DNA from: Candidatus Scalindua japonica
GTDB taxonomy: Bacteria; Planctomycetota; Brocadiia; Brocadiales; Scalinduaceae
Length of the DNA stretch: 64,000 nt
Direction: 5' to 3'
Assembly (NCBI RefSeq): GCF_002443295.1
Contig: NZ_BAOS01000004.1
Coordinates: 1 to 64,000 of the forward strand
Shown here: positions 19,005 through 28,086 of the stretch, piece by piece
Layout of the letters: every line of letters begins with the position of its first letter
Numbering within the stretch: the first letter of the stretch is position 1
Notes under the pieces: model-generated
The model's database searches: none
Told to the model about the DNA's origin: nothing
What the model saw: the letters and a program-made list of their open reading frames with translations, nothing else
Program-made: the position numbers and the translations under genes

Positions 19005-20348
19005 ATGAAGACACAACTTGACAGGGCCAGAGAAGGCGAAATTACACAAGAGATGAAAGAGGCTGCTGTCTTTGATGATGTCAGCCCTGAATTTATACGT
19101 GACGGAATTGCTAATGGCCACATTGTTATATATGGTAATACTCAGAGAAAATCCAAGGTTGTAGGTATTGGACAGGGCCTGAGAACAAAAATAAATGCAA
19201 GTATTGGGACCTCTCCGGATATAGTTGACTTTGATATGGAAGTAGAAAAGGCCAAGGTTGCTGAGAAGGCCGGTGCTGATACTCTGATGGAGCTTTCTAC
19301 CGGTGGTGACTTAGGTGAGATAAGGCGAAGGGTTCTTGACTCAATCGGTTTAACGGTTGGGACTGTGCCTCTTTACCAGGCAGCAATGGAGACTATTGAT
19401 AAGAAAGGTTCTGTTGTAAAGATGGAGTCTGATTTCCTTTTTGAGATTATTGAGCGGCAGGCACAGGATGGAATCGGTTTTATGGCTATTCACTGTGGTA
19501 TAAATATGATTACGTTGGAACGCTTGAGAAAGCAGGGTTATAGATACGGTGGCCTTGTAAGCAGGGGAGGATCATTCTTGACCGCATGGATGAACCATAA
19601 TAAGAGAGAGAACCCACTATATGAAGAACTTGACAGGCTCATTGATATAATGAAGAAATATGACGTGATTTTAAGCCTGGGGAATGGTCTGAGAGCCGGG
19701 GCGGTACATGACAGTACCGACAGGGCTCAGATCCAGGAATTGATTATGAATTCCGAGGTTGCTGAATATGCCCAGAGCAAAGGCGTTCAGATAATTGTTG
19801 AAGGCCCCGGGCATATACCGATAGATGAAATAGAGGCTAATGTTATTATACAGAAGAGGATGAGCAATAACGCACCGTTTTACATGCTTGGCCCTATTAC
19901 TACTGACGTAACACCGGGATATGATCATATATCTTCTGCAATTGGTGCTGCTTTGTCATCACGTTATGGAGCTGATTTTATCTGTTATGTTACCCCTCCT
20001 GAGCATCTTGCGCTTCCTAACCCTGATGATGTTAGAGAGGGTGTTATGGCAGCGAAAGTCGCCGCTCACGTTGGAGATATGGTGAAACTTAAGGATAAAG
20101 TTAAAAACCAGGATTTAAAAATGGGAATTGCCAGGAGGGACCTTGACTGGAAAACCCAGTTTGAAACTGCTATCACTTCAGAAAAAGCTGAGGAGATCAG
20201 AAAAAGCAGGCCGCCTATGGAAGAGGAGACATGCACAATGTGCGGCTCGGTCTGTTCGTTAAAGGGTGTGATGGAATATTACGAAGATGACCTTAAAGGG
20301 AGCAGAAAGAAGAGTTACGCTGCGGCTGTATCGGGAAATGGCTTTTAA
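19005..20348 (+). CDS. thiC: Phosphomethylpyrimidine synthase ThiC (or 5-hydroxybenzimidazole synthase paralogue)
   Basis: Radical SAM enzyme that rearranges aminoimidazole ribotide to the thiamine pyrimidine HMP-P. It has 447 residues, the short form without the long N-terminal domain. ThiC landmarks include GNTQRKSKVVGIGQGLRTK, LSTGGDLGEIRR, GNGLRAGA, EGPGHIP, MLGPITTDVTPGYDH and CYVTPPEHL. The C-terminal cluster motif reads CTMCGSVC, a C-x2-C-x3-C spacing; the textbook ThiC spacing is C-x2-C-x4-C. BzaF, which makes a cobalamin lower ligand, is a close paralogue and cannot be excluded by eye. AAAGGGGAA precedes the start. No other thi gene lies in the window. Confidence 0.85.
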   Translation: MKTQLDRAREGEITQEMKEAAVFDDVSPEFIRDGIANGHIVIYGNTQRKSKVVGIGQGLRTKINASIGTSPDIVDFDMEVEKAKVAEKAGADTLMELSTGGDLGEIRRRVLDSIGLTVGTVPLYQAAMETIDKKGSVVKMESDFLFEIIERQAQDGIGFMAIHCGINMITLERLRKQGYRYGGLVSRGGSFLTAWMNHNKRENPLYEELDRLIDIMKKYDVILSLGNGLRAGAVHDSTDRAQIQELIMNSEVAEYAQSKGVQIIVEGPGHIPIDEIEANVIIQKRMSNNAPFYMLGPITTDVTPGYDHISSAIGAALSSRYGADFICYVTPPEHLALPNPDDVREGVMAAKVAAHVGDMVKLKDKVKNQDLKMGIARRDLDWKTQFETAITSEKAEEIRKSRPPMEEETCTMCGSVCSLKGVMEYYEDDLKGSRKKSYAAAVSGNGF

Positions 20349-20432
20349 ATATGAATTGTAGCGACGGTTTAATGGTTTCCTGAATGATGTGCAGAATTTA
20401 TCCTTGTTTATTAATCTTTGGAAACATGAGAC

Positions 20433-21935
20433 ATGTCCATAGTTTTATTAGAGCATCCAAGGCCAAGACCACCTGAAAGATATGAATCTGTTGTCAATAC
20501 TCCGCTATCTGCCTGTCTGATGACAGGCTACATTGCTTCTACGCTGATATCGCGGCACCTTGAAGTGAATGTCGTAGATGCGAACCTGAACGAGTGGTCT
20601 TTCGCTAAAATGATTCAGGAACTGGAAAAAAGAAGCTTTAAACTATTAGGTGTTCATTTTGTCTATTTATGGGAATATACCGGAGATATGTTTAAAGCTC
20701 TTTTAAGCCTTAAGAAGAAGCTCCCTGATATCCACATAAACCTTTACGGCCACTTTCCCACATTTGCATCAGGAGATTTATTGGCAGAAAACCCTTTTGT
20801 TGATTCGATAACCATAGGTGAGCCTGAGGGTGCATTTCTGGAACTTGCCGAGTCAATTGTAAACAACAAGGGCCATTCTGCTTTGCTCGCAATAAACGGC
20901 CTTGCTTTTAACGCAGCAAATAGTAAGGCAGATGGAGTTACAGTGGAAAGTGGCGTTGTACAGAACCGACCTGGAAAGCCGGTTTCAGATCTTGACAAAC
21001 TCCCTTTTCCTTATCGTAACGATTTTAAACAAAAGAAAAAAAAGGGTATTTCTACCTATATACTCGCCAGTAGAGGATGTTATGGAAAATGTACCTTCTG
21101 TTATCTGGATAATTTCTATGGTGACGAATCGTACTGGAGGGGGAGAAGCCCTGAAAATATCTTTAAAGAGATTTGTAATATTTATGAAAATTATGGAGAG
21201 AAATATTTCTATTTTGCCGATGCTAATTTTTTTGGTCCCGGCAGGAATGGGAAAGAACGCGCGTGTCAACTCGCAAACCTGATTGTAGATAAAGAACTGA
21301 ATATAAATTTTGGAATAGAATGCAGGGTTAATGATGTAGAGGAGAAAACTATTTCTGCTTTGGTTAAGGCAGGTCTGAAAGAGGTCTTCCTTGGCATTGA
21401 AAGCGGTAGCCAGAGGTCTTTGGATAAATTCAGAAAATATACAACGGTAGAGGACAATAAGAATGCAATTTATCTACTCAGAGAGTATGGTATTGAACCG
21501 AATTACGGATTCATTATGTTTGATCCGGATTCAACAATTACGGATGTCAGGGAAAATTTTGAATTTCTTAAAGAAATGAATATGCTGAGAACACCAAGTA
21601 TTACTGCACACCTCTTGCACCATAAGCAGACAATATTTAAGGGAACATTCGATTTTGAACAGAAGTACTATGGCCCCAATACGGATTCCGGAACAATGTA
21701 TGAATGTTCGTATGAATTTAAGGATAAGTCTGTCAAAGCGTTATCTGATGATATAAACAGTTTTTGCCTTAAGTCGCTTAGAGATCTATTCCGGAACAGA
21801 GATGAATTTAATGTACATTTTGATTCTTGTGTATATGAAGAAGATGATCTTTTTTCCAGGCAGATGAACAAAAAACTGATTGACCATTTTGAAATGGCGT
21901 TAAAATCCTTTGAGGACAATCCTGTCTTTACTTAA
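20433..21935 (+). CDS. Radical SAM protein with N-terminal B12-binding domain
   Basis: A 500-residue BchE/HpnP-type class B radical SAM enzyme. The N-terminal cobalamin-binding Rossmann domain covers about 1-150, without an obvious DxHxxG motif (LLGVHFVYLWEYTG, GHFPTFASG). The radical SAM core starts at the cluster motif CYGKCTFC near residue 216, followed by a YFADANFFG strand and GIESGSQRSLDKFRK. Such enzymes typically catalyse methylation or cyclisation at unactivated carbons, often on lipids or tetrapyrroles. The substrate is unknown. It lies 84 bases after thiC and 30 before galE on the same strand. Cobalamin genes are present later in the window. Confidence 0.87.
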   Translation: MSIVLLEHPRPRPPERYESVVNTPLSACLMTGYIASTLISRHLEVNVVDANLNEWSFAKMIQELEKRSFKLLGVHFVYLWEYTGDMFKALLSLKKKLPDIHINLYGHFPTFASGDLLAENPFVDSITIGEPEGAFLELAESIVNNKGHSALLAINGLAFNAANSKADGVTVESGVVQNRPGKPVSDLDKLPFPYRNDFKQKKKKGISTYILASRGCYGKCTFCYLDNFYGDESYWRGRSPENIFKEICNIYENYGEKYFYFADANFFGPGRNGKERACQLANLIVDKELNINFGIECRVNDVEEKTISALVKAGLKEVFLGIESGSQRSLDKFRKYTTVEDNKNAIYLLREYGIEPNYGFIMFDPDSTITDVRENFEFLKEMNMLRTPSITAHLLHHKQTIFKGTFDFEQKYYGPNTDSGTMYECSYEFKDKSVKALSDDINSFCLKSLRDLFRNRDEFNVHFDSCVYEEDDLFSRQMNKKLIDHFEMALKSFEDNPVFT

Positions 21936-21965
21936 AGCAGATTTTTTTATTGTTAAAATGACCTT

Positions 21966-23000
21966 ATGAAGAAAATCATAGTAACAGGGGGGCTGGGATA
22001 TATTGGCTCACACACGGTTGTTGAATTAGTAAATAATGGGTTTGAACCTATCATAGTTGATAATCTTTCTAATTCTTATGCTGATGTCTATTCATGGTTA
22101 GGTGAAATTCTGGGTCATAAACCTCAGTTTTATCAGATTGACTGTGCTGACAAAAGTGCATTTAATGACGTTTTTAAAGCAAACAATAACATTAAAGGGG
22201 TGATTCATTTTGCTGCCTTCAAGTCTGTTTGTGAGTCTGTGGCACAACCAGTTTTATACTATCAAAACAATCTTAATTCATTACTTGTATTATTGGAATT
22301 GATGAATGAATATAGTATTGGTAATCTTGTCTTTTCTTCGTCATGTACTGTTTATGGAATCCCTGAAGGAAAGATACAAGTCGATGAAAATACTATGTTG
22401 CAAAAACCAAACTGCCCTTACGGGCAGACCAAGATTATGTCAGAACAGATTATTTCTGATGTAGCTGATTCATGTGAAATCAAAGCTACATTACTTCGTT
22501 ATTTCAATCCAATTGGTGCTCATGAGTCAACCGGAATTGGTGAGTTGCCAATCGGCAAGCCGGATAATCTGGTGCCATTTATAACACAAACAGCAATAGG
22601 CCTTAGAGATAAACTCTCTATTTTTGGAAACGATTATGAGACACCGGATGGGACCTGCATACGAGACTTCATTCATGTTACAGATTTGGCAAATGCGCAT
22701 GTAAAGGCACTAGGGTACTTAGGCAAACAGGAAGAGCGAGTTTCCCGATTTAACCTGGGCACTGGAAAAGGGCACTCTGTAACGGAATTGGTAAAAACCT
22801 TTGAAATAGTAACCGGTGAAAAGCTTAATTATGAATTTGTTCCAAGGCGAGATGGAGACGTGCCGGCTATTTATGCTAATGCGGACAAGTCAAACCGTGT
22901 TCTTAACTGGACATGCAGGTACTCGTTAGAAGATTCATTAAGCTCAGCCTGGAAATGGCAAAAACATTTGAAAAAAATAAATTTTAAGATAAAGCTTTAA
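21966..23000 (+). CDS. galE: UDP-glucose 4-epimerase
   Basis: Interconverts UDP-glucose and UDP-galactose for surface polysaccharide synthesis. The 344-residue extended SDR has the NAD motif TGGLGYIGSHT at the N-terminus, SSSCTVYG carrying the catalytic Ser/Thr region near 126, and the YxxxK pair in YGQTK near 150. The sugar-binding region ends with a typical GalE C-terminus. The start is ATG at 21966 in a weak ribosome-binding context, 30 bases after the radical SAM gene. Confidence 0.95.
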   Translation: MKKIIVTGGLGYIGSHTVVELVNNGFEPIIVDNLSNSYADVYSWLGEILGHKPQFYQIDCADKSAFNDVFKANNNIKGVIHFAAFKSVCESVAQPVLYYQNNLNSLLVLLELMNEYSIGNLVFSSSCTVYGIPEGKIQVDENTMLQKPNCPYGQTKIMSEQIISDVADSCEIKATLLRYFNPIGAHESTGIGELPIGKPDNLVPFITQTAIGLRDKLSIFGNDYETPDGTCIRDFIHVTDLANAHVKALGYLGKQEERVSRFNLGTGKGHSVTELVKTFEIVTGEKLNYEFVPRRDGDVPAIYANADKSNRVLNWTCRYSLEDSLSSAWKWQKHLKKINFKIKL

Positions 23001-23025
23001 AGTAATGCATGGTATAAACGGGAAC

Positions 23026-23553
23026 TCATTGAAACCAAATCAGATACAACTCCCATAGGACTACTGAAATAAAAATCAGAAGAATTAAGATAAACAGATA
23101 TTTAGCACGAATTTTTGTGCCGAAAATATGAACATTTTTATAAATTAGCAGTAAAGTCACAGAAGCTGTTGTTAGGAGATATTTTGCTGTAAGAAATGGC
23201 AACGTGCCATATTGAAGGAAATGTTCCATTATTGGGTTTATTTCTGCGGCTCCTTTACTAATTAAATGGAGAGTCAGCATGGCGTCTGTTACACTTAAAA
23301 GAATTATCACAATGATTATGCTGAAAACTCTCACGCTGAAATGATCAAGAAAATAACTTTCCTGATGATCTGTTCTTCTTCGAATTGTCTTTCGTCGGCC
23401 AAAAAACAGATACCGTAATCCTGGCGCACCTTCTTCTTGCCTTCTATCAGTGTCGTTTGACCGGTTTTTTTCAGATTCTGAAGGTGATTGTAATTCCATA
23501 GAGAAAAAAATATATTGTATGGGCTGGTAACGTTTCTTACTCGACACAAACAT
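23026..23553 (-). CDS. DUF5658-type small membrane protein
   Basis: A 175-residue protein of unknown function. The N-terminal 70 residues are polar and Arg-rich (RRKTIRRRT). Three hydrophobic helices follow, near 74-94, 112-133 and 150-172. The segment DAMLTLHLISKGAAEINPIM matches the signature of DUF5658 membrane proteins. The start is uncertain: neither ATG 23553 nor the in-frame ATG 23499 has a good ribosome binding site. It is convergent with galE, 25 bases away. Confidence 0.7.
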   Translation of the reverse strand: MFVSSKKRYQPIQYIFFSMELQSPSESEKNRSNDTDRRQEEGAPGLRYLFFGRRKTIRRRTDHQESYFLDHFSVRVFSIIIVIILLSVTDAMLTLHLISKGAAEINPIMEHFLQYGTLPFLTAKYLLTTASVTLLLIYKNVHIFGTKIRAKYLFILILLIFISVVLWELYLIWFQ

Positions 23554-23782
23554 TGATTAGTTCGTTCGTATGGCAATATGTTCTACAAGGAAATAGTGTC
23601 CAACGAAAACCGAACCGATTTGATCGAAATTCATTACTAGACTTTTATGGAGATTAGAAACAAAATTTCACTGGATTTCAACTGTTATTATTTAACTACT
23701 TTGTTATTATACATGTTTCTAGACTTTAACTAATGTACAATAAAGAAGACAACTTATATAAGCATTGGGAAAATATTGGTTT

Positions 23783-24778
23783 ATGAATAGTGATGATGTT
23801 CAATATCTGAATGATTTAAGCTATGGCTATTGGAAGTCTCAGGTCCTTTTTGTAGCTGTTGAGTTAGATCTATTCACGTTGATTGATAGAGGAGGAAAAG
23901 GTGGTAAGGATATTGCCGCAGAACTCAGGACTGATATTAGAGCAACGGAGATGTTGCTGAATGCACTAGTCTCGCTCAAACTTTTAAAAAAAAATAAGCA
24001 AAAGTATATAAATACTACAATTTCCAAGCGTTGTTTGGTGAAAAACAGTCCTTTCTTCCAGGGAGATCGGATTTGCCACTTTAATAATATGTGTGATTAC
24101 TGGTCTCGCTTAAACACTGCTGTAAAGACCGGTAAGCCAACGGCATTTTTTAATGCAAAGAAAAATGTTGATAAAAAGAGATTAGGGGTATTTATCAGGG
24201 CTATGCATAACATTGCTACGATACAGGCCGATCAGATATACAAAAAAGTCGAATTAGGGAAATATAGAAAACTACTGGATCTTGCGGGGGGGCAGGGTAC
24301 GTATGCAGTGCGTTTTGCAGAGAAGAATAAGAATCTGCAGGCTGTTGTCTTTGACCTTCCTGATGTAATTAAGATTGCCAGAGCATATATTAAAAAATCA
24401 GAACTTACTGGTAAAATTACTACAAAGGCCGGTAATTGCCTTGAGGATAATTTTGGTAAAGAGTTGTATGATATTGTCTTAGTCTCAAATTTATTACACA
24501 TTTATGACGTAGTTGAGAACCGTACAATCTTAAAAAAGTGTTGGGATTCCTTGACAAAAAAAGGTATAGTCGTAATTCAGGAATTTATATTGAATCCTGC
24601 AAAGACGACACCTCTATTCAGTGCACTATTTAGTCTGAATATGTTAATGGGAACCCAGAATGGTTCTTCGTATTCTGCGGTTGAGATGAAGGAGTGGCTT
24701 AAGAAGGCAGGTTTTAAAAACATAAAGAGAATTGATCTGAGTATGGATTCAGGGTTGATAATTGGATATAAGTTATAA
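23783..24778 (+). CDS. SAM-dependent O-methyltransferase (family 2, acetylserotonin-type)
   Basis: Predicted methyltransferase of about 331 residues. An N-terminal winged-helix dimerisation region (about 1-95) is followed by a Rossmann domain with the SAM motif LLDLAGGQGTYAVRF near 165 and VVFDLPDVIKIA. These are typical of plant- and Streptomyces-type O-methyltransferases acting on small aromatic or polyketide-like substrates. I chose ATG 23783; an in-frame TTG at 23765 would add six residues. Only 22 bases separate it from the PPIase gene, but the two show no obvious functional link. The substrate is unknown. Confidence 0.82.
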   Translation: MNSDDVQYLNDLSYGYWKSQVLFVAVELDLFTLIDRGGKGGKDIAAELRTDIRATEMLLNALVSLKLLKKNKQKYINTTISKRCLVKNSPFFQGDRICHFNNMCDYWSRLNTAVKTGKPTAFFNAKKNVDKKRLGVFIRAMHNIATIQADQIYKKVELGKYRKLLDLAGGQGTYAVRFAEKNKNLQAVVFDLPDVIKIARAYIKKSELTGKITTKAGNCLEDNFGKELYDIVLVSNLLHIYDVVENRTILKKCWDSLTKKGIVVIQEFILNPAKTTPLFSALFSLNMLMGTQNGSSYSAVEMKEWLKKAGFKNIKRIDLSMDSGLIIGYKL

Positions 24779-24800
24779 ATACAATTAAGGAGAGAAAAAG

Positions 24801-26012
24801 ATGTATAGAATGATTGTTACACCAATAATACTGTTTTTGTTTATTTTGCAGACAAATAATTTTCTGTTTGCAAGTGATAATGCAGTGGTAAAAGCTGAAG
24901 CAATAACTGCTACAGCAGAAGCTAATGTAAAAGAGAGTACAGCGGCTATAGCAGAAAAGAAAGCCAAAGCTGAAGAAAATGTAAAGGCATTTCCAACAGC
25001 AGTAAATAGTCAAATAACCGATTCTGTCACTCAGTCTGCGCCCGTAGAAGGGATAAAAGATGTTGTTAAGAAAGCAGAAGAGACTGTCAAAGAGGTAGTA
25101 GCTTCTGCTGTAGCAGAGGAAAAAGTAAAACCAGATGAAAGTGCTGAAGCTGTTGTGGAAAAGGAAAGTGATGTTATCGCTACGGTAAATGGTGAAAAGA
25201 TTTTACGTCTAGACTTTGATAAAAGGTTGAATGTTTTCAGACGAATGAATCAGGACGTGACAAATACAATTAAAATGCAGGTTGTCAGCCAGTTAACAAA
25301 AAAAGAACTACTCAGACAATTTGTTGATAAACAAGATATAAATACCAGCAAGGAAGACGTTCAGGCTGAGATTGAAAAAATAAAGTTCTTTTTGCAAAAT
25401 AATCCTGCTAATAAAGACAAGCCACTGGAGGAAATACTTGAAACCCAGGGATCAAGTGTGTCAGAGTTGGAAGATGAAGTGAGCAGGGCCCTTGCTCTAA
25501 GCAAATACCTGGAAAAAACGGTTAACGATGCTGACAAAAGAGAATATTTCAATGCAAATAAAGATGCGTTTAATGGTTCAAGGGTAAAGGCAAGCCATGT
25601 ATTGATTGATACTAAAAGCATGAAAACGGATGCTGAAAAGGCAGAAGCAAAAAAGATGATTGACATTGTAAAGATGGAGATAGATAAAGGTGCTGATTTT
25701 GCTGAGATGGCAAAAAAGTACTCAAATTGTCCTTCCGCAGAAAATGGAGGCGACATCGGTTTCTTTCAAAGAAAAGGTTCTATTGTAGAAGAATTTGCAA
25801 AAGTTGCTTATGCGATGGATGTTGGAGAGATTAGTGACCCAGTCGAGACAGAGTTTGGATATCATATAATTAAGGTGACTGAGAAGGAAGAAGGAAAAGA
25901 TGTTAATTACGAAGATGTTACAGATATGGTTGATTTTGTATTTATGCAGATCAAAACCGAAAGTCTTTTAAAGGAGTTGTATGACAAGGCAAAAATAGAA
26001 ATTATGCTTTAA
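24801..26012 (+). CDS. Exported parvulin-type peptidyl-prolyl isomerase (SurA/PrsA-like)
   Basis: Periplasmic or compartmental foldase of 403 residues. A signal peptide (residues 1-24, hydrophobic core IILFLFILQ) precedes an Ala/Lys/Glu/Val-rich linker of about 100 residues. A SurA_N-like helical chaperone region comes next (about 125-245). The rotamase domain (about 250-360) has KASHVLI, AKKYSNCPSAENGGDIGFF and FGYHIIKV. AAGGAGAG lies 8 bases before the ATG. The low-complexity linker is unusual for the family and may span a cell-wall or membrane gap. lpxD follows convergently. Confidence 0.9.
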   Translation: MYRMIVTPIILFLFILQTNNFLFASDNAVVKAEAITATAEANVKESTAAIAEKKAKAEENVKAFPTAVNSQITDSVTQSAPVEGIKDVVKKAEETVKEVVASAVAEEKVKPDESAEAVVEKESDVIATVNGEKILRLDFDKRLNVFRRMNQDVTNTIKMQVVSQLTKKELLRQFVDKQDINTSKEDVQAEIEKIKFFLQNNPANKDKPLEEILETQGSSVSELEDEVSRALALSKYLEKTVNDADKREYFNANKDAFNGSRVKASHVLIDTKSMKTDAEKAEAKKMIDIVKMEIDKGADFAEMAKKYSNCPSAENGGDIGFFQRKGSIVEEFAKVAYAMDVGEISDPVETEFGYHIIKVTEKEEGKDVNYEDVTDMVDFVFMQIKTESLLKELYDKAKIEIML

Positions 26013-26055
26013 GTTCCATTATAAAGAGTAATATTTTCATTCATTGCGTTCTCTA

Positions 26056-26104
26056 CTCATCGGTTTCTCGTTATTACCATTTGTGATAAAGAAAAACCGA
26101 TGAG
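26056..26104. terminator. Candidate bidirectional terminator
   Basis: CTCATCGGTTT (26056-26066) pairs perfectly with AAACCGATGAG (26094-26104) over 11 bases, between the convergent PPIase and lpxD genes. The 27-base loop is long and no clean U-tract follows, so the terminator role is tentative. Confidence 0.45.
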
Positions 26105-26110
26105 AGAGGA

Positions 26111-27106
26111 TCATAACCCTTTTACTTTCCTGTAAATATCCGGAAGTTTTTTTATTAAAACCTGTAATCTTTTTTCAAAAGTAATTGGTTTTGCGGGCGA
26201 ACCCCAGATGACAGACCCCGGCTTTATACTTTTATAAACATTTGAAGCCGCGCCTACCATGCATTTATCACCAATTTCTACGTGATCAGTAATACCTACA
26301 TCCTCCGCAATTATTACATTTTTACCTATTTTTACGCCTCCGGCCAGCTTTGCATAGGCAATTAACATAGAGTCCTCACCGATAATGCAATTATGAGCAA
26401 TATGGGAGTGGTTATCAATTTTGACACCGGAGCTTATGATAGTTTTATCAAGCGCGGCACGTGCGATTGTTACGTGTGATCCGATTGATACATCATTACC
26501 AATTTCAATAGTTCCTACCTGAGGTATCTTTACGTGCTTGCCTTTTATTTGGAGATAACCAAAACCGTCATCTCCTATAGACGCTCCGGATTGGATTACT
26601 ACGCGATCACCTATTGTAACTTCTTCCCTGATCGTAACATTCGGATAAATAATTGAATCATCACCGATTTTACAGTTTGTACCTATAAAAACATTAGGGT
26701 ATATGATTACATTTTTGCCTATTTGTGTATTACCTTCAATTACAACATTTGTTCCGATAGATATATTGTCACCAACCGAAGACTCATTAGAGATTACTGC
26801 TGATTCATGAATCCCTCGCGGCCTTTGCTGCTTATTATCAGAAATAACCTTAAGTAGTTTAATAAACGCGAGAAAAGGGTTGTCGGTGATAATAAATGTT
26901 TTCTTAGATTCTTCAATTAGTCTGTGTGATACCACCGCGGATGCATTTGTTTGAAGAACTTTACTTACGAGTCGTTCATTCTTTATAAAGCTTATGTCGC
27001 CCTTTTCAGCATTTTCAATACTTGAAACACCTGTGACGATCAGATTGCCATCTCCAAGCACCTTACCGCCAATAATTTCGCTGATCTGTTTTATAGTATA
27101 TTTCAT
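26111..27106 (-). CDS. lpxD: UDP-3-O-acylglucosamine N-acyltransferase
   Basis: Third step of lipid A synthesis: N-acylation of UDP-3-O-acylglucosamine. It has 331 residues, close to the E. coli length of about 340. The N-terminal LpxD domain contains GVSSIENAEKGDISFI. A left-handed beta-helix of hexapeptide repeats runs from about 100 to 300, with the catalytic His region in NHSHIAHNCIIG. A C-terminal helix follows (RLQVLIKKLPDIYRKV). It indicates a lipid A-bearing outer membrane. The start is ATG at 27106. Confidence 0.95.
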   Translation of the reverse strand: MKYTIKQISEIIGGKVLGDGNLIVTGVSSIENAEKGDISFIKNERLVSKVLQTNASAVVSHRLIEESKKTFIITDNPFLAFIKLLKVISDNKQQRPRGIHESAVISNESSVGDNISIGTNVVIEGNTQIGKNVIIYPNVFIGTNCKIGDDSIIYPNVTIREEVTIGDRVVIQSGASIGDDGFGYLQIKGKHVKIPQVGTIEIGNDVSIGSHVTIARAALDKTIISSGVKIDNHSHIAHNCIIGEDSMLIAYAKLAGGVKIGKNVIIAEDVGITDHVEIGDKCMVGAASNVYKSIKPGSVIWGSPAKPITFEKRLQVLIKKLPDIYRKVKGL

Positions 27107-27424
27107 AATGATATATTATGATGTAGATGATATCAAATTAGCTAGAGAATTGAGCTAATCTTATATCACAGGAATATAATACTGTCAAATTTAACTTTCA
27201 TGTTGACAATAGGCAAATATGGCAATACTATTCTAACAGAATATCATTTCCTTTACTTCCTGTTATTCTGAAGAAAGTGAAGAGACTCTTGTTAGAAATT
27301 TAATTACGCTTAATAAGGATAATAGCGTTGTGCAAATAATTCTCAAGTTGAACCTGATTCAGAATAGTATGTTAACGAGTACGTGTCCGAATGGCTCTAA
27401 ATAAAGGTGAAATAAAGCACTGAC
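27107..27424 (+). other. Intergenic region, 318 bases
   Basis: AT-rich spacer between divergent lpxD and the DUF2284 gene. One small hairpin is visible: ATTAGCT (27137-27143) with AGCTAAT (27153-27159), about 30 bases upstream of lpxD on its strand. No gene was recognised. Confidence 0.4.
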
Positions 27425-27964
27425 ATGATAGAATCTAAAATTGATGATTGTACAAGTAAAGATAAAATCACTTTGCTATGTGACGAGACTATTAATTTAG
27501 GCGCAACATTTTCTAAGTTAATTTCTACAAAAAGCATTGTCGTGGAACCATGGGTGCAGTTGAAGTGCAGGTTTGGTTGCCCAAAATTTGGGAAATACAA
27601 AGCCTGCCCTCCATATACTCCAACTTATAAAGAGACTCGTGAGTTATTAGAATGTTATGAAAGTGCTATTTTGATAGAAGGACAACCTCCCGCAAAACAA
27701 TTTGAGGAGATGCTTCTTGAAATTGAACATAAAGCAAATTTTGCCGGTTTTTATAAGGCATTTTCTCTTAATGCCGGACCATGTCCACATTGTGCGGTAT
27801 GTGATGTGGATGGGACGTGTATAATGCCCAAAGACGTAAGGCCGTCAATGGAAGCATGTGGAATAGACGTCTTTAAAACGGTTCGCAATAATGGTTTTGA
27901 GATAAAATTTCTTGAACATAAGACAGAATATGTTAAATATTTCGGTATGATATTATTGGAGTAA
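27425..27964 (+). CDS. DUF2284 putative metal-binding protein
   Basis: A 179-residue cysteine-rich cytoplasmic protein of unknown function. The family signature is clear: LKCRFGCPKFGKYKACPP (residues about 41-58) and AGPCPHCAVCDVDGTCIMP (about 119-137), followed by RPSMEACGIDV. The two Cys clusters probably bind metal or an Fe-S cluster. The start is ATG 27425 with a weak AAAGGTG upstream. It stands alone between lpxD and glmS. Confidence 0.82.
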   Translation: MIESKIDDCTSKDKITLLCDETINLGATFSKLISTKSIVVEPWVQLKCRFGCPKFGKYKACPPYTPTYKETRELLECYESAILIEGQPPAKQFEEMLLEIEHKANFAGFYKAFSLNAGPCPHCAVCDVDGTCIMPKDVRPSMEACGIDVFKTVRNNGFEIKFLEHKTEYVKYFGMILLE

Positions 27965-28034
27965 CCGTAATAAAGACAACAAAAGAGGTAGGGTGGAATA
28001 AGGACGAATTCACCAATAACTGGTAATAAATTAA

Positions 28035-28061
28035 GGTGGATTTCCTGTCGTTTAATCTACC
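28035..28061 (+). promoter_or_regulatory. Hairpin in the glmS leader
   Basis: GGTGGATT (28035-28042) pairs with AATCTACC (28054-28061) with one G-U pair, ending 25 bases before the glmS ATG. I do not see the conserved core of the glmS ribozyme. The role is unknown. Confidence 0.35.
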
Positions 28062-28086
28062 ATAAAATAAATTAAAGGGTGTGTAT

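Noticed and set aside
27965..28086. glmS ribozyme upstream of glmS
   Set aside because: The spacer is only about 120 bases and I could not find the conserved catalytic core; only a simple hairpin is present.
28081..28086. GTG start for glmS
   Set aside because: The catalytic Cys must directly follow the initiator Met, which is true only for ATG 28087.
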